A stretch of 64,000 nt of DNA from Dermacentor variabilis (Eukaryota > Arthropoda > Arachnida > Ixodida > Ixodidae): positions 33,315,615 to 33,379,614 of the forward strand of contig NC_134573.1 of the NCBI RefSeq assembly GCF_050947875.1. The letters are read 5' to 3'. Every line of letters starts with the position of its first letter. Within the stretch, counting starts at the first letter, position 1. Positions 61,091-64,000 of the stretch are shown piece by piece. Below the pieces are notes generated by a model, which worked only from the letters and a program-made list of their open reading frames with translations, did no database searches and was not told where the DNA came from. The position numbers and the translations under genes were made by a program.

Positions 61091-61385
61091 TTAACCGACC
61101 TTTATATCAGAGTGTCACGCTAAATTCTGGCGTTCAGTTTCCCCAAACTCAAGCACCCATATCACTTTAAAATCAAAGGTGTTCTTATCAGTGACGCACT
61201 AATAAGCACTAATAATATAAGTCCGTATTCACCAACGACAAAAATATCTTTCCGAACCTGACGACTCACTCTCACCTTAGGAGGACCTTATCATTAGAGA
61301 GCAAGATATCTTAAGCAGAAGGAAATAGGTTTGGGCATAATGGTTATTCATCATATTGCAAGTAACATGGAGCAGTAAGGACGAG
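61091..61385. other. Spacer, possibly decayed LINE
   Basis: No frame or motif is clear; it could be more of the CR1 linker. Confidence 0.3.
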
Positions 61386-61516
61386 TAGTTACACTGCAAG
61401 CTTAACGCGCAAAATACGGCCCACACAAACTAGACAGGACAAGCGCTAACTTTCTACACTTGTCCTGTCTAGTCTTTGTGATTCGTCCTTTGCGCGCTAA
61501 GCTTCCAGTGTAACTA
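61386..61516. repeat. 131-bp foldback
   Basis: tagttacactg...cagtgtaacta at the ends; inside, caagctta/taagcttc, cgcgc/gcgcg, and ctagacaggacaag / cttgtcctgtctag pair around an AT-rich centre near 61450. agcgct and a tgtcctgtct block match the PLE terminus pattern. Confidence 0.75.
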
Positions 61517-61538
61517 TGTTTCAACAAAAAGCCCAAGC

Positions 61539-61593
61539 GCTTAGTGCTGTCTAGTCCTCTTCTGAGGACGAGTAAGACTAGACATCACTAAGC
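61539..61593. repeat. 55-bp foldback
   Basis: gcttagtgctgtctagtc and gactagacatcactaagc pair with one mismatch, with a short inner cctc...gagg pairing. It repeats motifs of the foldback just to the left. Confidence 0.7.
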
Positions 61594-61632
61594 TAGCTTT
61601 CAACTCGGATTATATTGCGGATCCTGAGCATA

Positions 61633-61870
61633 TACAGGGTGTCCCAGCTAGCTTTAACCAGAGTTTAACATATGCAAATGTCACGTAGGTGCAAAGAACT
61701 AAAGTAACGTTTTTTTGCAGCCGCTTGGAGATATTCACACATTTATCCATAGATTGGTACGAAGTGGTACGAGATCTCGTACCACTTAATTAGATAATTA
61801 TTCTGAATTATTTATCAACTTCTCAAATATTATTAGATGAAGAGTGTCAATAAGAAAATTGTAGAGTGAC
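61633..61870. repeat. Repeat beginning acagggtgtcccagcta
   Basis: acagggtgtcccagctagct starts a stretch with an AT-rich body. This start is one that I associate with dispersed arthropod repeats. It includes the 26-bp palindrome at 61762-61787. The class is unknown. Confidence 0.35.
61762..61787. repeat. Perfect 26-bp palindrome
   Basis: aagtggtacgaga followed directly by its reverse complement, no spacer. Confidence 0.85.
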
Positions 61871-62220
61871 ATGAGAAACACCAGATACAGCCTTCTGTTC
61901 CAGTCCCTGTTCCTGTGCTACATAAAAGTGTTTTTCCGAGCGCGAAAGAAACCCGCGAATACAAGCAAAGTTCTCGAGCCGCCAGTAGCGTGTCAATTTT
62001 GCGTGCATTTGCTGGCTACATTCACGCACAGAAAAACATTCTTATGTAACGCGTATCGAACAACAGAAAGCTGTATCGGCAGTTTTTCATGTCGCATCGC
62101 ACACCTGTACCTCATGTTTATTAATAATGCGTAACTATTGTCTGACTCATGAGGCGGGAAATCCGGCGTTATCCGCGTTGGCGTGACCCTGATGCTAGAA
62201 AAAGTCAAGTGAACCAATTG

Positions 62221-62520
62221 AGGCAGTTCATGACGTCAATTAAGGCAATGTTAATTAAGGCATAGTGATTTAGGGCAGAGTGAATTAAGGCGAAGGTACT
62301 TAGGGCAGGTTCAAGTAAGCTAGAGTTAATTACGGCGCAAGAACCAATGACCATTGGTGGGGTCGAACCCACGTCCTTTGGTGTTGATTAAGTTTGAAGT
62401 TAGTTAAGACACAGTTAATTAAGACAGATTTAATTAAGACACTCGAACCCACGACTTTTGGTGGGAGTCGGACCAACGCTCTTTCGTGTTACTTACGGCA
62501 AAGATAAATTAAGACCACTG
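62221..62520. repeat. Degenerate tandem array of aattaaggca-type units
   Basis: Units such as gttaattaaggca, gtgaattaaggcg, gttaattacggcg, gttaattaagaca and tttaattaagaca recur at about 13-17 bases. Two interruptions read ggtggggtcgaacccacg and ggtgggagtcggaccaacg, close to the complement of a tRNA B-box/T-loop (ggttcgaacc-type). Confidence 0.65.
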
Positions 62521-63598
62521 AAAGTATATAGGCATCGTGCGGTGGTCGCAATGCTTTAACATTTATCTACGTAGGGATAAGTAATTGTCCCTAAAATTTA
62601 TTGTTTCACTTTTAGCTATTGTGGCCTTGGCTGCCATAGGGCTGCAGTATTGCATGAATAAATAAATTCAGTGCTCAACATATTTCAGACAGCGCAATGA
62701 CTTTGTGTTCTCAGTCGTATTCTCACATCACCGACATACTTCGTACGGCTCAGCAAAAAGAGTCTTCGCGAAAGAATACCACTTTACAAAGCTGAAATCT
62801 CTCATCACTAGCCTAAAAAAACGCTACCCTAATGCGGCACAAGTATGCCGCGGCATAAAATCATGAAGAAACGAATGTCTGAACTACGTCAAACGTGCAC
62901 GCGCTTCGCCAACACTAGAGTGAACTAGTTTCTAGTTCACTATACCCACGATGACACACGCATCGCAAGCACAAAGCTACCAGGAGTCAGAGAAACGCTA
63001 ACGAGCACCAGAACACAATAGTTGAAGGTGGCATAACATAACAACTAGCCCGCCTTTTATTTCTACTATGTCATTTCTTTGTGTAGTGACTGCCAGATCA
63101 CTGGTATGAGAAGGGATAAAGTCGCCCACCTTATTTTAACTAAAATTCTAGAGCTCCAAAGAAGGCTTATCTTGAGCTATTCTACGTTTACAGAGACTCG
63201 AGCATAGTCGTTTGAAGAATGTCACATTCAGGAGTAGCTCAGCACAATTTTCCAGCGAGAATTGATGCACCTTGCAAGAGCTCGTGCTCATTGCGTAACA
63301 ATCGGCATTGAGGATGACGTACTGCAATGTTTAAGCATCTACCTATCCGAAGAGTTGTAAATTTATTTTTCTGTAATTTCAGCGTTTACAGTTTTATGCT
63401 GATGTCCTCAGCCTCATGCTCATTCAAAAGCACTGGTGGTGCATTTTAAGTTGCGAAGAAAAGGAAACCATATTTGTCCGAGTAAGCAGAGCACTTCAAT
63501 GTAGCCTTGTTTCCTTCCCGTTGAAGGAAGCATGGGAAGAGGCGCTTGACTCCGAACTTAGTTGACATAGGCAGACAGGTACTCATAGTGTTTCCAGG
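62521..63598. other. AT-rich spacer, nothing recognised
   Basis: agaaacgctaacgagcacca-type unique sequence. No frame above 60 codons worth calling, and no transposon ends seen. Confidence 0.4.
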
Positions 63599-63955
63599 TC
63601 AATCATAGAACCCACTACGCTGTAGGCCGGGACCGTTTAGTGCAGCTTTGCACCATGCACGATCTGACAGACGCTGCAGTGGAGGGAGCGAGCCTTCTTC
63701 CTTGGCCTCTTGGCAGATTGCTGCAGGTGTTCTGCAGGCAATCTCTTGGAGCCACTTTGAGCCCTGGTCGACACCTGTACATATTCGTTGGTTGCACCCG
63801 TATTTGAGTTCTCTGGCACCTCTAGCAGTAGCAGTTGCCCTGAAGGCCAGTATAAGTCCAGTTGCATCTCCTTCATTTTGAACACGGTGCAGCTCATTCC
63901 CAAGGTGCGACAGGAATTCAAAGTAAGTAGTATTGTGCTTGTTCATGGTGTGCAC
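63599..63955 (-). other. 118-codon open frame of unknown status
   Basis: The frame (FEFLSHLGNELHRVQNEGDA; CRTPAAICQEAKEEGSLPPL) has no domain I know. An overlapping minus-strand frame, 63921-63637, gives KRLPAEHLQQSAKRPRKKAR and HCSVC, which looks like a nuclear-localisation-type basic patch and a zinc-ligand pair. Either could be an exon of a gene continuing beyond the window, but I cannot choose between them. Confidence 0.25.
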
Positions 63956-64000
63956 GCGCAGTGAACAGACGTCTAAGCTTTTATAGGCATATTTTCTAGC

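Noticed and set aside
62221..62520. CRISPR-like array
   Set aside because: Units are degenerate, very short and without constant spacers, and the window is eukaryotic.
63637..63921. Zinc-finger gene exon on the minus strand
   Set aside because: Only one CxxC pair and a basic patch are visible; too little to call, and the window ends nearby.

Overview
This 64 kb window is eukaryotic and most likely comes from a hard tick (Ixodida, probably metastriate). That is an inference. It rests on a tick-type tRNA-derived SINE (9008-9232), several Penelope-like elements (PLEs) with GIY-YIG endonucleases, arthropod I/Nimb-, CR1- and RTE-type LINEs, Ty3/Gypsy families, long-TIR Tc1 elements, and one intronless membrane-protein gene (863-2305) of a style I associate with tick lineage-specific families. 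Only that gene looks like an intact host gene. Almost everything else recognisable is transposable-element sequence, much of it nested.

Layout. 1-5.2 kb: the single host-type gene, unassigned DNA, a perfect hairpin and a foldback. 5.3-7.8 kb: a decayed PLE (minus). 8.1-8.6 kb: a processed retrocopy with poly(A). 9.0-10.9 kb: a SINE, a (TA)n tract and an internally deleted Tc1/mariner element bounded by TA. 12.7-20.0 kb: Gypsy-1 (minus) with 419/417 bp LTRs, its gag split by a 5'-truncated RNase H LINE. 20.6-25 kb: inverted-repeat elements, a MITE and a decayed THAP domain. 25.0-28.4 kb: a THAP-encoding DNA transposon with terminal inverted repeats, carrying a PLE inside. 28.8-29.1 kb: a solo LTR related to Gypsy-1. 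29.6-34.3 kb: a palindromic PLE composite broken by a TAA-flanked Harbinger-type element and an RTE LINE. 34.5-35.8 kb: a gag fragment and a tRNA-like SINE head. 36.0-42.0 kb: an almost intact, full-length RNase H-bearing I-group LINE with a 10 bp target duplication.

42.5-52.1 kb is Gypsy-2 (plus), a mag-like element with 88 bp LTRs. Its integrase is interrupted at 47034-51407 by a third LTR element with two 816 bp LTRs and a 5 bp duplication (actgg). That third element has gag and protease but no reverse transcriptase or integrase. Their place is taken by a tandem-RRM RNA-binding coding sequence that looks like captured host cDNA. This is the most unusual object in the window.

52.1-61.1 kb is a CR1-like LINE (plus). 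A 6.6 kb Nimb/I-type LINE (minus, 11 bp duplication tagaagcactg, TTCA-repeat tail) splits its endonuclease and is itself interrupted by another RNase H LINE fragment. 61.4-64 kb holds foldbacks, a palindrome, a degenerate tandem array with tRNA B-box-like motifs, and no convincing gene.

Together the window records successive insertions. The relative ages can be read from the nesting: the RRM-carrying element is younger than Gypsy-2, the Nimb LINE is younger than the CR1, and the RTE and Harbinger insertions are younger than the PLE they interrupt.
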